Assembly: GCF_014205055.1 (NCBI RefSeq)
Contig: NZ_JACHMS010000001.1
Span: forward strand, 5,394,001-5,458,000
Origin: Streptomyces luteogriseus
GTDB lineage: Bacteria > Actinomycetota > Actinomycetes > Streptomycetales > Streptomycetaceae
Direction of reading: 5' to 3'
DNA: 64,000 nt
Part shown: positions 43,368 through 50,551 of the stretch, in pieces
Layout of the letters: every line of letters starts with the position of its first letter
How positions within the stretch are numbered: position 1 is the stretch's first letter
Notes under the pieces: generated by a model
Seen by the model: only the letters and a program-made list of their open reading frames with translations
The model's database searches: none
What the model was told of the DNA's origin: nothing
Program-made: the position numbers and the translations under genes

Positions 43368-43634
43368 TCAGTCCGACTCGTAGTCGGTGGTGTGGTCGTC
43401 CTGAGTCTGCGGCTGCGGATTCTGCCCGTCGCCGCCTCCGGAGACCGACGCGGTACCTGTCGTCCTCGACGTGCCGTGCTTACCCATTTCAACCACCCGG
43501 CCATCGGTGCCCACGTACCGAGCTGTCTGTGAGGGCCCGTCCAAAACGACGCTCGCGTAGGACGGCGGGCGTACGGGCAGCCGGTCCGTCACCAGCCGCA
43601 TGGCCCAGGGGCCCTGAACAACCACAGCAGTCAT
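43368..43634 (-). CDS. tgmA: Graspetide precursor peptide
   Basis: An 88-residue ATP-grasp-modified RiPP precursor. The leader begins MTAVVVQGPWAMRLVTDRLP and includes the family-typical VVLDGPSQTARYVGTDGRVVEMGKHGT; the core follows from about residue 53. The core offers Thr/Ser donors (Thr55, Ser56, Thr58, Thr59, Thr61, Ser63, Ser65) and acidic acceptors (Asp69, Asp79, Asp80, Asp84, Glu86, Asp88). Asp69-Gly70 is an ideal aspartimide site for TgmC. GGGGGTGA lies before ATG 43634. The same frame stays open upstream into another protein, so a longer fused product is possible. Confidence 0.88.
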   Translation of the reverse strand: MTAVVVQGPWAMRLVTDRLPVRPPSYASVVLDGPSQTARYVGTDGRVVEMGKHGTSRTTGTASVSGGGDGQNPQPQTQDDHTTDYESD

Positions 43635-44147
43635 GAGTTCACCCCCGTCGTGCGAACGGAGCTCCCGCTCGGCAGCCAGTCGAGCGCGACCCGCTTCGAG
43701 CAGACCGAGGACTGAAAGCGGGGGACACACGTCGCCCTCGTGTCGAGGCGGGACCACCCAGTACGTCCCAGGTGGTTGCCGTCTGTCGATGCGCGGCACT
43801 CCCAGGTACGTGCCGCGACCAAGGCAAGTGACGACATCGTCGTGAGCCCACGTGAGGTCGGCACACACGTCGACCAATGCGTAGTAGGTGCCACCCGCCA
43901 CTCGGCGGTCGAAGATGATCCCGCCTCCCAGTAAGTCACCGAGCTCAGCCGCCACGACCTCCTCGTCCTCGGACCGGACGGCGGCGTGCACGATCTCGGA
44001 CGCCATGCGCACCGCGGCGAACCGCTCGCCGAGCGGCAGCAGCGCGACGCCTTGCGTAGCCCACTCCGTCCATACGCGCTCGGGCACCGGGTGGGTCCGT
44101 GCCAGCCACTCCGAGACCCCTCCGTCCAATCCCTCGTGTGTGTACAC
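43368..44147 (-). CDS. Conserved hypothetical protein, in frame with TgmA (fused reading)
   Basis: Upstream of tgmA the same frame is open back to GTG 44147 (TTG 44150 is an alternative), with GAGGGAG in front. The first 171 residues (VYTHEGLDGGVSEWLARTHP, GVALLPLGERFAAVRMASEIV, GTYYALVDVCADLTWAHDDV, GVPRIDRRQPPGTYWVVPP) are a conserved Streptomyces protein of unknown function often seen near tgm genes or DNA-binding regulators. No stop codon separates it from TgmA, so the ribosome would make a 259-residue fusion unless initiation at 43634 dominates. Elsewhere I would expect a separate protein. Confidence 0.7.
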   Translation of the reverse strand: MYTHEGLDGGVSEWLARTHPVPERVWTEWATQGVALLPLGERFAAVRMASEIVHAAVRSEDEEVVAAELGDLLGGGIIFDRRVAGGTYYALVDVCADLTWAHDDVVTCLGRGTYLGVPRIDRRQPPGTYWVVPPRHEGDVCPPLSVLGLLEAGRARLAAERELRSHDGGELMTAVVVQGPWAMRLVTDRLPVRPPSYASVVLDGPSQTARYVGTDGRVVEMGKHGTSRTTGTASVSGGGDGQNPQPQTQDDHTTDYESD

Positions 44148-44342
44148 CAACGTGCTCCCTCGCTGTCCGGCGGTGCGTACGGGACAACAGAGTACACTAG
44201 CCGGTCTGCCTATTCGAGGACCTTGAAGGGCCGTTGAGCGGACATGAAGAGGGCCTGGGTACCCCCCTGGGATGGATCGGGTGTCCTGTAGCGGACTCGC
44301 GTGGGAGGGTTGGAGCGCGCATTCAGCAGGAGGAGGTGGCTC

Positions 44343-45617
44343 GTGCCAAGGCCAACAGGCAACGTTCGACTCAAAGCCGCTCGGGTGGCCGCCGGCTTCA
44401 ACTCGCAGCAGGATCTGGCCGACGCGCTCACCGAGCACGCGAAGGGCATGGGCATTCGAGGCCTGTCCATCGGGGTGCGCCAGGTCCGGCGCTGGGAGTC
44501 GGACAACCCACCGTGGCCGCAACCAGACTGTCAGCGTGTACTGGTGCACCTGCTCGGCCTGAACCTGGAGGCGCTCGGCTTCACGCCGCCCTGGGGCGCG
44601 GAGGGAGTGGCACCCGATCCGATCCGACGCAGGCTGGTCGCCGCCGGGGCGGCAACACTGGGTTTGGCGATGGGATCAGGCCGTGCCGTAGCCGCCGCGC
44701 ATCCGCCGACCGCCGGGGCAGATTTCGAGGCCGTCACTCGTTCCCACCGCAGGCTCTACTGGTCGGTCGCACCGAGCACACTGCACCCGGCCGTCCTGGC
44801 GCATGCGACCCTGGGCTGCGCCCTGCTTCCGGAGACGTCCGACTCCACTCGCAGCACGATCGCCGCCGCGCTGGCCGAGACTTACCTTTTGGCGGGCCGG
44901 ATCGAATTCTTCGATCTCTCCGAGCCGACCACCGCGCACGACACGCTTCTCCTCGCCCTACAGGCAGCGGGCGAGGCCGACGATGCGTTGCTCGGATCGG
45001 CGATCATCGCGCACATGGCCTTCATCCCGGGCTGGGCGGGTGATCAGGAGGGAGCGCAGGAGCGAATGATCGCGGCCCGGACCTACGCCCGTCGCGCCCG
45101 TGCCTCCGCCGAGTTCCTGGCCTGGCTCGACGCCGTGGAAGCTGAGTGCGAGACCAGGTGCGGCGACACCCGAACCGCGCTGAACCTGATCAACCACGCC
45201 GAGGATGTCCTGGAGGCCGGCAACGAGCATTCGTCGCCGCCGTGGATGGACTGGTTCTCCCCGGCGCGGCTCGCGGCCTTCAAGGGAAACACGCAGCTGC
45301 TCGCGGGCCACCTCCCGCAAGCTCGGGCTGGGCTCCTCCAGGCCCTCGAAGCCATGACCCCGGGCGAGGAGAAGCAACGGACTGTCGTATACGGCGACTT
45401 GGCAGCCGTCGAAGCGGCCTCTGGCAATCCGGAAGAGGCCTGCGAGTACGCGGGCAAGGCACTCGATCAGCTGGCTCTCACCTGGTACGCCACCGGCATG
45501 GACCGGGTACGCGAAGTCCGGCGTGCGCTGACGCCGCACCAGCACGAGAGGTGTGTTCGCGATCTCGACGACCGCCTGTACGACTGGTCGACGACTCTCA
45601 GGGCGCTGAGGCGTTGA
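44343..45617 (+). CDS. Helix-turn-helix regulator with TPR-like domain
   Basis: A 424-residue regulator. The N-terminal DNA-binding part (VRLKAARVAAGFNSQQDLADALTEHAKGMG, VRQVRRWESDNPPWP) resembles XRE-type domains. A short hydrophobic Ala/Gly stretch around residues 100-118 and a helical repeat body (HAEDVLEAGNEH, LLAGHLPQARAGLLQALE, ASGNPEEACEYAGKALDQL) follow. The GTG at 44343 has AGGAGGAGG upstream. It is divergent from the tgm operon and likely regulates it. Its last 20 nt overlap the convergent HAD gene. Confidence 0.85.
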   Translation: MPRPTGNVRLKAARVAAGFNSQQDLADALTEHAKGMGIRGLSIGVRQVRRWESDNPPWPQPDCQRVLVHLLGLNLEALGFTPPWGAEGVAPDPIRRRLVAAGAATLGLAMGSGRAVAAAHPPTAGADFEAVTRSHRRLYWSVAPSTLHPAVLAHATLGCALLPETSDSTRSTIAAALAETYLLAGRIEFFDLSEPTTAHDTLLLALQAAGEADDALLGSAIIAHMAFIPGWAGDQEGAQERMIAARTYARRARASAEFLAWLDAVEAECETRCGDTRTALNLINHAEDVLEAGNEHSSPPWMDWFSPARLAAFKGNTQLLAGHLPQARAGLLQALEAMTPGEEKQRTVVYGDLAAVEAASGNPEEACEYAGKALDQLALTWYATGMDRVREVRRALTPHQHERCVRDLDDRLYDWSTTLRALRR

Positions 45618-46260
45618 ACTCGGCAATGCGGAAGGTCAGTTCGTCCAAACTCTCGACACGGAAGGTCGGCAGCTCCCTGGCTTCCGCGCTGTCCCACTGA
45701 ATGCTGGCCCAGGGTCCGCGACGCACCAGCGCGGTGTGCATACCGGCCTGCCCGGCAGGCTTGATGTCGTTGTCGCACCGATCACCGACGTACAGAATCT
45801 CGTCGGCCCCGAAGGGCACGGCCGCTGCCACGCGCTTGAAGAACTCGGGGTCGGGCTTGCTGGCGCCCCAGTCGTCGGACGTACCGATTAGGTCGACGTC
45901 GTACGAGAACAGCTCCCGCAGGATTCCCCCGGCCCGCACGGTCTGGTTGCCGGCGATCCCAAGCCACAGGCCGTCGGTCCGGAGCTGCCGGAGGGCGGAC
46001 CGGACGTCGCCGTACAGATCGTCTTCCCCGAAGCTCTCCGGCTGCCCGGCAGCGGCCCGCTTCTCCCGCTCCGCATACAGATCGAACCCGGGCCGGAACT
46101 CCTGGAACGTTTCCCGGTAGTCACGACCCTGGGCGATGACGGCCCCGAACATCGCGTGAAAGGTGTGCCTCGGCACGCCCAGCCAGTCGGCCCAGGTGCC
46201 GTACTCCCGGGTCTCGTCCACGAGGCACTCACCGACGTCGAAGACCACTGCGCGAATCAT
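45598..46260 (-). CDS. HAD family hydrolase
   Basis: A 220-residue HAD phosphatase. Motif I is VVFDVGECLVDE (nucleophile Asp8, with Glu in place of the usual second Asp), motif II lies around IAGNQT, motif III is SKPDPEFF and motif IV VGDRCDNDI. The Glu at the acid/base position is less common and may change phosphatase activity. TACCCT (46267-46272, minus strand) ends 6 nt before the ATG: probably leaderless. Substrate unknown. Confidence 0.85.
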   Translation of the reverse strand: MIRAVVFDVGECLVDETREYGTWADWLGVPRHTFHAMFGAVIAQGRDYRETFQEFRPGFDLYAEREKRAAAGQPESFGEDDLYGDVRSALRQLRTDGLWLGIAGNQTVRAGGILRELFSYDVDLIGTSDDWGASKPDPEFFKRVAAAVPFGADEILYVGDRCDNDIKPAGQAGMHTALVRRGPWASIQWDSAEARELPTFRVESLDELTFRIAEFNASAP

Positions 46261-46287
46261 GGGGGCAGGGTATCGGCGGGAAAGCGT

Positions 46288-46986
46288 TCAGTCCTCCTCG
46301 ATCAGAGCCCCTGCGAGCTTCAGCATGACATCGACTCTGTCGCCCTGTCCCAGGCGAAGCCACTCAACGAAAACGCGCTCCACTTCGTCTCGCTCGGGAC
46401 GTCCTGACTGCATGAGCCGGTACAGGCGCCGCTTGTCGGCGCGACTGCTGAGGTTGGAGGCCCTCTCGAGGATCTCTTCGCGCGTGGGCAGCGGCCTGCC
46501 GGTTCCGCTTCCGCGGCTGCAGCGCTGGCACTCAACGCGCAGGTTGGACAATTCCGTACTCGCTGGCGGACTCGGATCGATGATGTGGACACCAAGGGCC
46601 GCCTTCTCCCCCTCATCATCTGGGAACGCCTCGCCGGCTCTTGTGCCGCACGTCTGGCACAGGGAGTCCACCGCTTCGATGGCTTCGCGGCGGCGAGTGG
46701 CGGAGACTCGCGCCCGTGACCGTTGTTCCGGTTGCTCGCCAAGGTCGATCCGGGTGCCGATCGCTGTGAGTCGGTACTCGTCGGGCTGGAGGTGTGGGTC
46801 GGTTTTGTAGTTGTCGATCTGCCAGCCCAGTTCGCGTAGATCACGCATACGGCGATCTACCTGAGCCACGCCGGGGACGCCTTCGAAGAGCTCAAGCTTC
46901 TTGAACACCTTGCCTTCCCCCTTGGACGCGAGGAATTCGGCGACCCGCACCTTCGATGACCGTCTTACTGTCCGCTCGCCTGCCAT
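46288..46986 (-). CDS. wHTH plus zinc-ribbon/HNH-like protein A
   Basis: A 232-residue protein. Residues 10-60 form a winged-helix-like region (SSKVRVAEFLASKGEGKVFKKLELFEGV, VDRRMRDLRELGWQI). The C-terminal half has zinc cysteines Cys110/Cys113 and Cys153/Cys156, with His134 and Asn148 between, arranged as in HNH nucleases (GVHIIDP, SNLRVEC). It is a paralogue of the protein encoded at 48396-49094. GGGGAGG precedes the ATG. It sits at the left edge of the proposed defence island; nuclease activity is inferred from the retained His/Asn. Confidence 0.78.
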   Translation of the reverse strand: MAGERTVRRSSKVRVAEFLASKGEGKVFKKLELFEGVPGVAQVDRRMRDLRELGWQIDNYKTDPHLQPDEYRLTAIGTRIDLGEQPEQRSRARVSATRRREAIEAVDSLCQTCGTRAGEAFPDDEGEKAALGVHIIDPSPPASTELSNLRVECQRCSRGSGTGRPLPTREEILERASNLSSRADKRRLYRLMQSGRPERDEVERVFVEWLRLGQGDRVDVMLKLAGALIEED

Positions 46987-47218
46987 GCCATCCTCCCCTG
47001 GTTCACGTCAGAGCGCCGTCCCCACTCCCAAGGGTGACGGCCCGAACTACCGTACAGCCGTCCCGCTACTTCGTACAGCCGACAACGTTCGGCAGCGTTC
47101 GGCAAAGCTGAGGAACCTGGTCGACGTGGTCGAGTCGGCTGGCTGGGCCTGCTGAAGGAGTTGGCCGGAGGGGCTGGAGCCGAAGAGTTGGTGCGGCCGG
47201 TCCTTGTGATGCAGGCAC

Positions 47219-48139
47219 TCACTCGATCGCGGCCTGAAGTAGGGCGCCGGCGTCATCCGGGCAGCCCTGCTTGTGGAGTTCCCAGGTCACGTGCATCACC
47301 TCTTGGTCCTGATGGTCACGCCCGTAGATGTGAATCAAGTTGTCCAGGAGGTCGCTCTGCTGGTGGTGGCGCAACGCCCTGAACAGCGTCGCGGTCTCGA
47401 CGGGGCTGAGGACTTCTGTGGTGTGGCGCAGCAGGGTAAGCGCCGCCTCCTGCTGGCCGTTGTTTCGTAGCTCTGCGGCCCGCTTAGCCACCTGCCGTGC
47501 AGCCGACGCATCGTTCGTGCTCCGCTGCCGGTCCCACCTTCGGCGGGGGACCGGCAGCGGAGCAAGCGCCGCTTGAGTAGTGAGACGTGCCTGCAAGCCG
47601 GCCCGGTCAGCCTTCAGTTCGGTGACCGCATTCCTGAGCGACCTGACCTCCCCTCGGAGGGCTTCCAGTTCCGCCGTGTTGTTGGAGGCCGATTGTCGTA
47701 ACGCTGCGATCTCCGCTTCCGTCTCCGCTGCTTGCTTTACCGCCGCGTCAAGCTGTGACCGCAGGTCAAGGCAGCTTCGGCATCGTTCAGCCTCAGCGGC
47801 TTCGTGAAGCTTCCGTAGGTCATCCAGGCTCACGCCGAGCCCGTGCTCATCCCTAGCGTCGGCGAGGGCCGTCTCGTAAAGATGCTCTACGGAGCGCAGT
47901 CGCGGCACTGATTGCCCGCTTAAGAACCTGGACAGCGAGCTTTCACTGCAGTTCAGATGTGCTGCCGCGTCTGCCTGGGTAGGCGGCATACCTGGCGATT
48001 TGTTCGATGGCGTGGGAGTGATGTGACGGCATAGCCCTTGGAGGGCTATGGCCAAGGCTCGATGGCTCGGCGGAACGTCACTGCGGAACTCCTTGTCTAT
48101 CCAGCTGCACCCAACTGGGACGCCTCCGGGTCGTGACAT
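47219..48139 (-). CDS. Helix-turn-helix coiled-coil protein (putative regulator)
   Basis: A 306-residue cytosolic protein. The N-terminal region has a helix-turn-helix (TQADAAAHLNCSESSLSRFLSGQSVPRL). A long coiled coil follows (about 110-185: CLDLRSQLDAAVKQAAETEAEIAALR, LEALRGEVRSLRNAVTELKAD), then a helical domain with RNNGQQEAALTLLRH repeats. Such proteins are frequent in Streptomyces accessory regions. GGAGG lies 9 nt before ATG 48139. It is divergent from the 48396 operon and could regulate it. Confidence 0.75.
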   Translation of the reverse strand: MSRPGGVPVGCSWIDKEFRSDVPPSHRALAIALQGLCRHITPTPSNKSPGMPPTQADAAAHLNCSESSLSRFLSGQSVPRLRSVEHLYETALADARDEHGLGVSLDDLRKLHEAAEAERCRSCLDLRSQLDAAVKQAAETEAEIAALRQSASNNTAELEALRGEVRSLRNAVTELKADRAGLQARLTTQAALAPLPVPRRRWDRQRSTNDASAARQVAKRAAELRNNGQQEAALTLLRHTTEVLSPVETATLFRALRHHQQSDLLDNLIHIYGRDHQDQEVMHVTWELHKQGCPDDAGALLQAAIE

Positions 48140-48395
48140 GCGCTTTTGCCTCCATGTGGCTTCGGGGACTGACCTGCGGACCTGACTGGATCCCGCAATT
48201 GTGCACGAGAGGCGGGGAGTTGCCTCTTGCTATCTCTGAAGCAAGTGTTCAAGTGCTGGACTTCCTTTCGGGTTGTGGTGCCAGACTGAAGGGGCAGTCG
48301 CCCGAGAAACGGAGGGGCGTAAGTCAGGCATGCAGCGATTTTTGCGTCGTGCGTGGCTTATTGCGATATGTCATTCACTTGACCGGAGGCGATAG
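48140..48395. promoter_or_regulatory. Divergent promoter region of defence operon
   Basis: 256 bp between divergent genes, visibly lower in GC than the surroundings (for example 48226-48260 and 48330-48380), which suits an acquired promoter. No clear palindrome was found. GGAGG is at 48385-48390 region before the ATG 48396. Confidence 0.45.
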
Positions 48396-49094
48396 ATGAC
48401 ACTGCCGTCGTGGCAGGACAAGAAGTTGGGAAGCATGTCACGTGCGGCCCTGTGGCTGCTGGACGTCGTGGGGGAGGGCAACGTCTTCACGAAGGCTCAG
48501 CTGCGCGCCGCCTTTCCTGACGTCGCGCAGATTGACCGGCGGATCCGGGACCTGAGGGACCACGGGTGGCGGATCGGAACGAGCCGTGACGACGTGACCT
48601 TGAAGCAGCAGGAACAGCGCTTCGTCGTCCGGGGAGCAGACGTCTGGGTCCCAGGCAAGTCGAAGGCGCCAAAGCACAAGAACAGCCTCACGACGGCACA
48701 GCGCCAGAAGGTCTTCCAGGCCGACAACCATCTCTGCCGGTCCTGCGGTATCGCTACCGGCGAAGCCTATGAGGACGGCATCACGCAGTCGGTTCTGAAC
48801 GTGGCACGACGCAAAGTGGTGCTGCCAGACGGAGAGGCTGACTACCAGTTCATCACCGAATGCAGTCGTTGTGGGGCTGGAAGCACTGACCGCGAGGTCG
48901 ACCTTGGAGTGATTCTGGACCTCACCGAGTCGCTCGCGCCCATGGAGCGGCAGATCTTCCTGGCCTGGATCGAAGCCGATCGGAGGTCGCTCAGCCCCAT
49001 GGAGAAGATGTGGGGCATCTACCGGACTCTTCCCGAGGAGTCTCGCAAGGCCGTCGCCGACGCGCTCCGCGACATGGACGACCAGGACAACTAG
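48396..49094 (+). CDS. wHTH plus zinc-ribbon/HNH-like protein B
   Basis: A 232-residue paralogue of protein A. It shares the winged-helix part (GEGNVFTKAQLRAAFPDVAQIDRRIRDLRDHGWRI against KVFKKLELFEGVPGVAQVDRRMRDLRELGWQI) and the four zinc cysteines Cys114/Cys117 and Cys156/Cys159. The positions matching His134 and Asn148 of A are Ala137 and Gln151, so an HNH activity is probably lost and DNA binding alone is likely. It is the first gene of a plus-strand operon; the ParB-like gene starts 20 bp after its stop. Confidence 0.78.
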   Translation: MTLPSWQDKKLGSMSRAALWLLDVVGEGNVFTKAQLRAAFPDVAQIDRRIRDLRDHGWRIGTSRDDVTLKQQEQRFVVRGADVWVPGKSKAPKHKNSLTTAQRQKVFQADNHLCRSCGIATGEAYEDGITQSVLNVARRKVVLPDGEADYQFITECSRCGAGSTDREVDLGVILDLTESLAPMERQIFLAWIEADRRSLSPMEKMWGIYRTLPEESRKAVADALRDMDDQDN

Positions 49095-49114
49095 ACACAG
49101 AAGGGGGAATGACC

Positions 49115-50551
49115 ATGCTTCGGGAGCTCCCGGCGCCGCCGCGCGCGGCCGAGTTCAGCGAGCTGATCAAGAAGAAGGTGGAGGAGGTCAAGACAGCCGG
49201 CGGCACCAGGGAAACGGTCACGGTCGACTGGAACGAGCAGCAGGCTCACGTGGAGGTCATCGACCTGCCGCTCAGCGGGCTGTACTTCAACCCCAGCACC
49301 CACCGGATCAGGGCTCAGCGCAGTCATGATGCGGCCCGTGACGAGCTGCTGGGGAAAGATCCGTGGTGTACAGAGAGCCAGGACTACTTGAGGTTCCTGC
49401 TGAAAGCCTCGCCGGCCGACCCGAACATCCGTGACACCGACTTCGACAAGCTCAAAGAGAGCCTGGAGCAGTTCGGCCAGAACGACCCCGGCCTCGTGAC
49501 GCATACGGGCGTGCTCGTGAACGGCAACACGCGAGCCGCTGCGCTGCATGAGCTGGGCGCGCAGTCGATGCGTGTAGGGGTGCTGCCCGAGTCGTTTACC
49601 TGGGCAGAAATCAACGCGGTCGAGCTGTCCCTCCAGCTGCGCAAGGATCACCGTCGCGACTACTCGTACATCAACCGGCTCCTCGCGATGGAGGAGCAGG
49701 CCGGCCTCGGACGTACGCCTGAGCAGATCGCCAAGGAATTCCGGATCCAGGTGAAGACATACCACCAGGAGCGCTGGATCCTGAGCACAATCCGCGAGCT
49801 CATCGACCGCAGTAAGAGCGGTGGGGGAGTGGCGCTGCGGCTCGTGGACTGGGAGGGCGCCCAGGAACGCCTCAAAGAGCTTCACCGGCTGTACGTGAAA
49901 CTTGAGTCCGTTGACCGGGACCAGGCGGAGGTTCTTAAGGAATGGCGACTGGCCGCCATTCTTCTCGACTTCTCGAAGACCGACGTGCGGCACATCGACG
50001 AGGAGTTCCTGAAGGAGGGACACCTCACCCGCACCTTGCCGACCACCCTGACCGAGGGAAGGGCCAACTCGGCGGATCAGGAGGTGGTGTCCATCCCCGG
50101 GCTCGACCTCGCCGTTCCAGCGGCATCTTCTGCGGTGTCTGAGGCGCGGGCGCTGAACGACCAGATTCTGCGTGCCAGCGCTGCGACCCGGGGCGGTAAC
50201 TCGCCCCTGCTCGACAGCGACAAGGCACAGGGCCAGGAATTGCTGGACGACGCGAAGAGGGCATTCGACGAAGCGATCGACGCTGCCGGCCGCAGCGCCC
50301 GCCTCCGGAAGCGTAAGCAGCTGGCCCCGGCCCGGCTTGCGGAGGCCTGCGCGAGCATCGACCAGTGCGTAATGGATCTCGTCCAGGCCCGTACGTCTCG
50401 AAGCCTGGACGAGGAAGCCTTCGACGAGGCTGTGCTGAAGCTTCGCGTGAGCCTGCGCAAGCTCGCGCAGCAGGCTGGCAGGGGCCTTCCCACCCCTGGA
50501 GATGGTGTCGCCTGGCTGTTGGAGGCCGCTGTCGCGGAGGGGCGCCAGTGA
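49115..50551 (+). CDS. ParB/Srx-fold protein of putative defence operon
   Basis: A 478-residue protein. An N-terminal ParB/sulfiredoxin-like domain is recognisable from DFDKLKESLEQFGQNDPGLVTHTGVLVNGNTRAAALHELG, with NGNTR at residues 136-140 in the place of the GxxR nucleotide-binding loop. A helix-turn-helix-like region (RTPEQIAKEFRIQVKTYHQERWIL) follows, then a long helical C-terminus. The start is ATG 49115, 7 nt after AAGGGGG; ATG 49109 is too close. The stop overlaps the helicase GTG (GTGA), so the two proteins are made together. ParB-like CTPase/NTPase activity is inference. Confidence 0.75.
   Translation: MLRELPAPPRAAEFSELIKKKVEEVKTAGGTRETVTVDWNEQQAHVEVIDLPLSGLYFNPSTHRIRAQRSHDAARDELLGKDPWCTESQDYLRFLLKASPADPNIRDTDFDKLKESLEQFGQNDPGLVTHTGVLVNGNTRAAALHELGAQSMRVGVLPESFTWAEINAVELSLQLRKDHRRDYSYINRLLAMEEQAGLGRTPEQIAKEFRIQVKTYHQERWILSTIRELIDRSKSGGGVALRLVDWEGAQERLKELHRLYVKLESVDRDQAEVLKEWRLAAILLDFSKTDVRHIDEEFLKEGHLTRTLPTTLTEGRANSADQEVVSIPGLDLAVPAASSAVSEARALNDQILRASAATRGGNSPLLDSDKAQGQELLDDAKRAFDEAIDAAGRSARLRKRKQLAPARLAEACASIDQCVMDLVQARTSRSLDEEAFDEAVLKLRVSLRKLAQQAGRGLPTPGDGVAWLLEAAVAEGRQ

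Noticed and set aside
43631..44197. Alternative minus-strand frame ending in ATGA at tgmA
   Set aside because: It is Ser/Arg/Trp-rich shadow translation; the frame continuous with tgmA carries the conserved protein.
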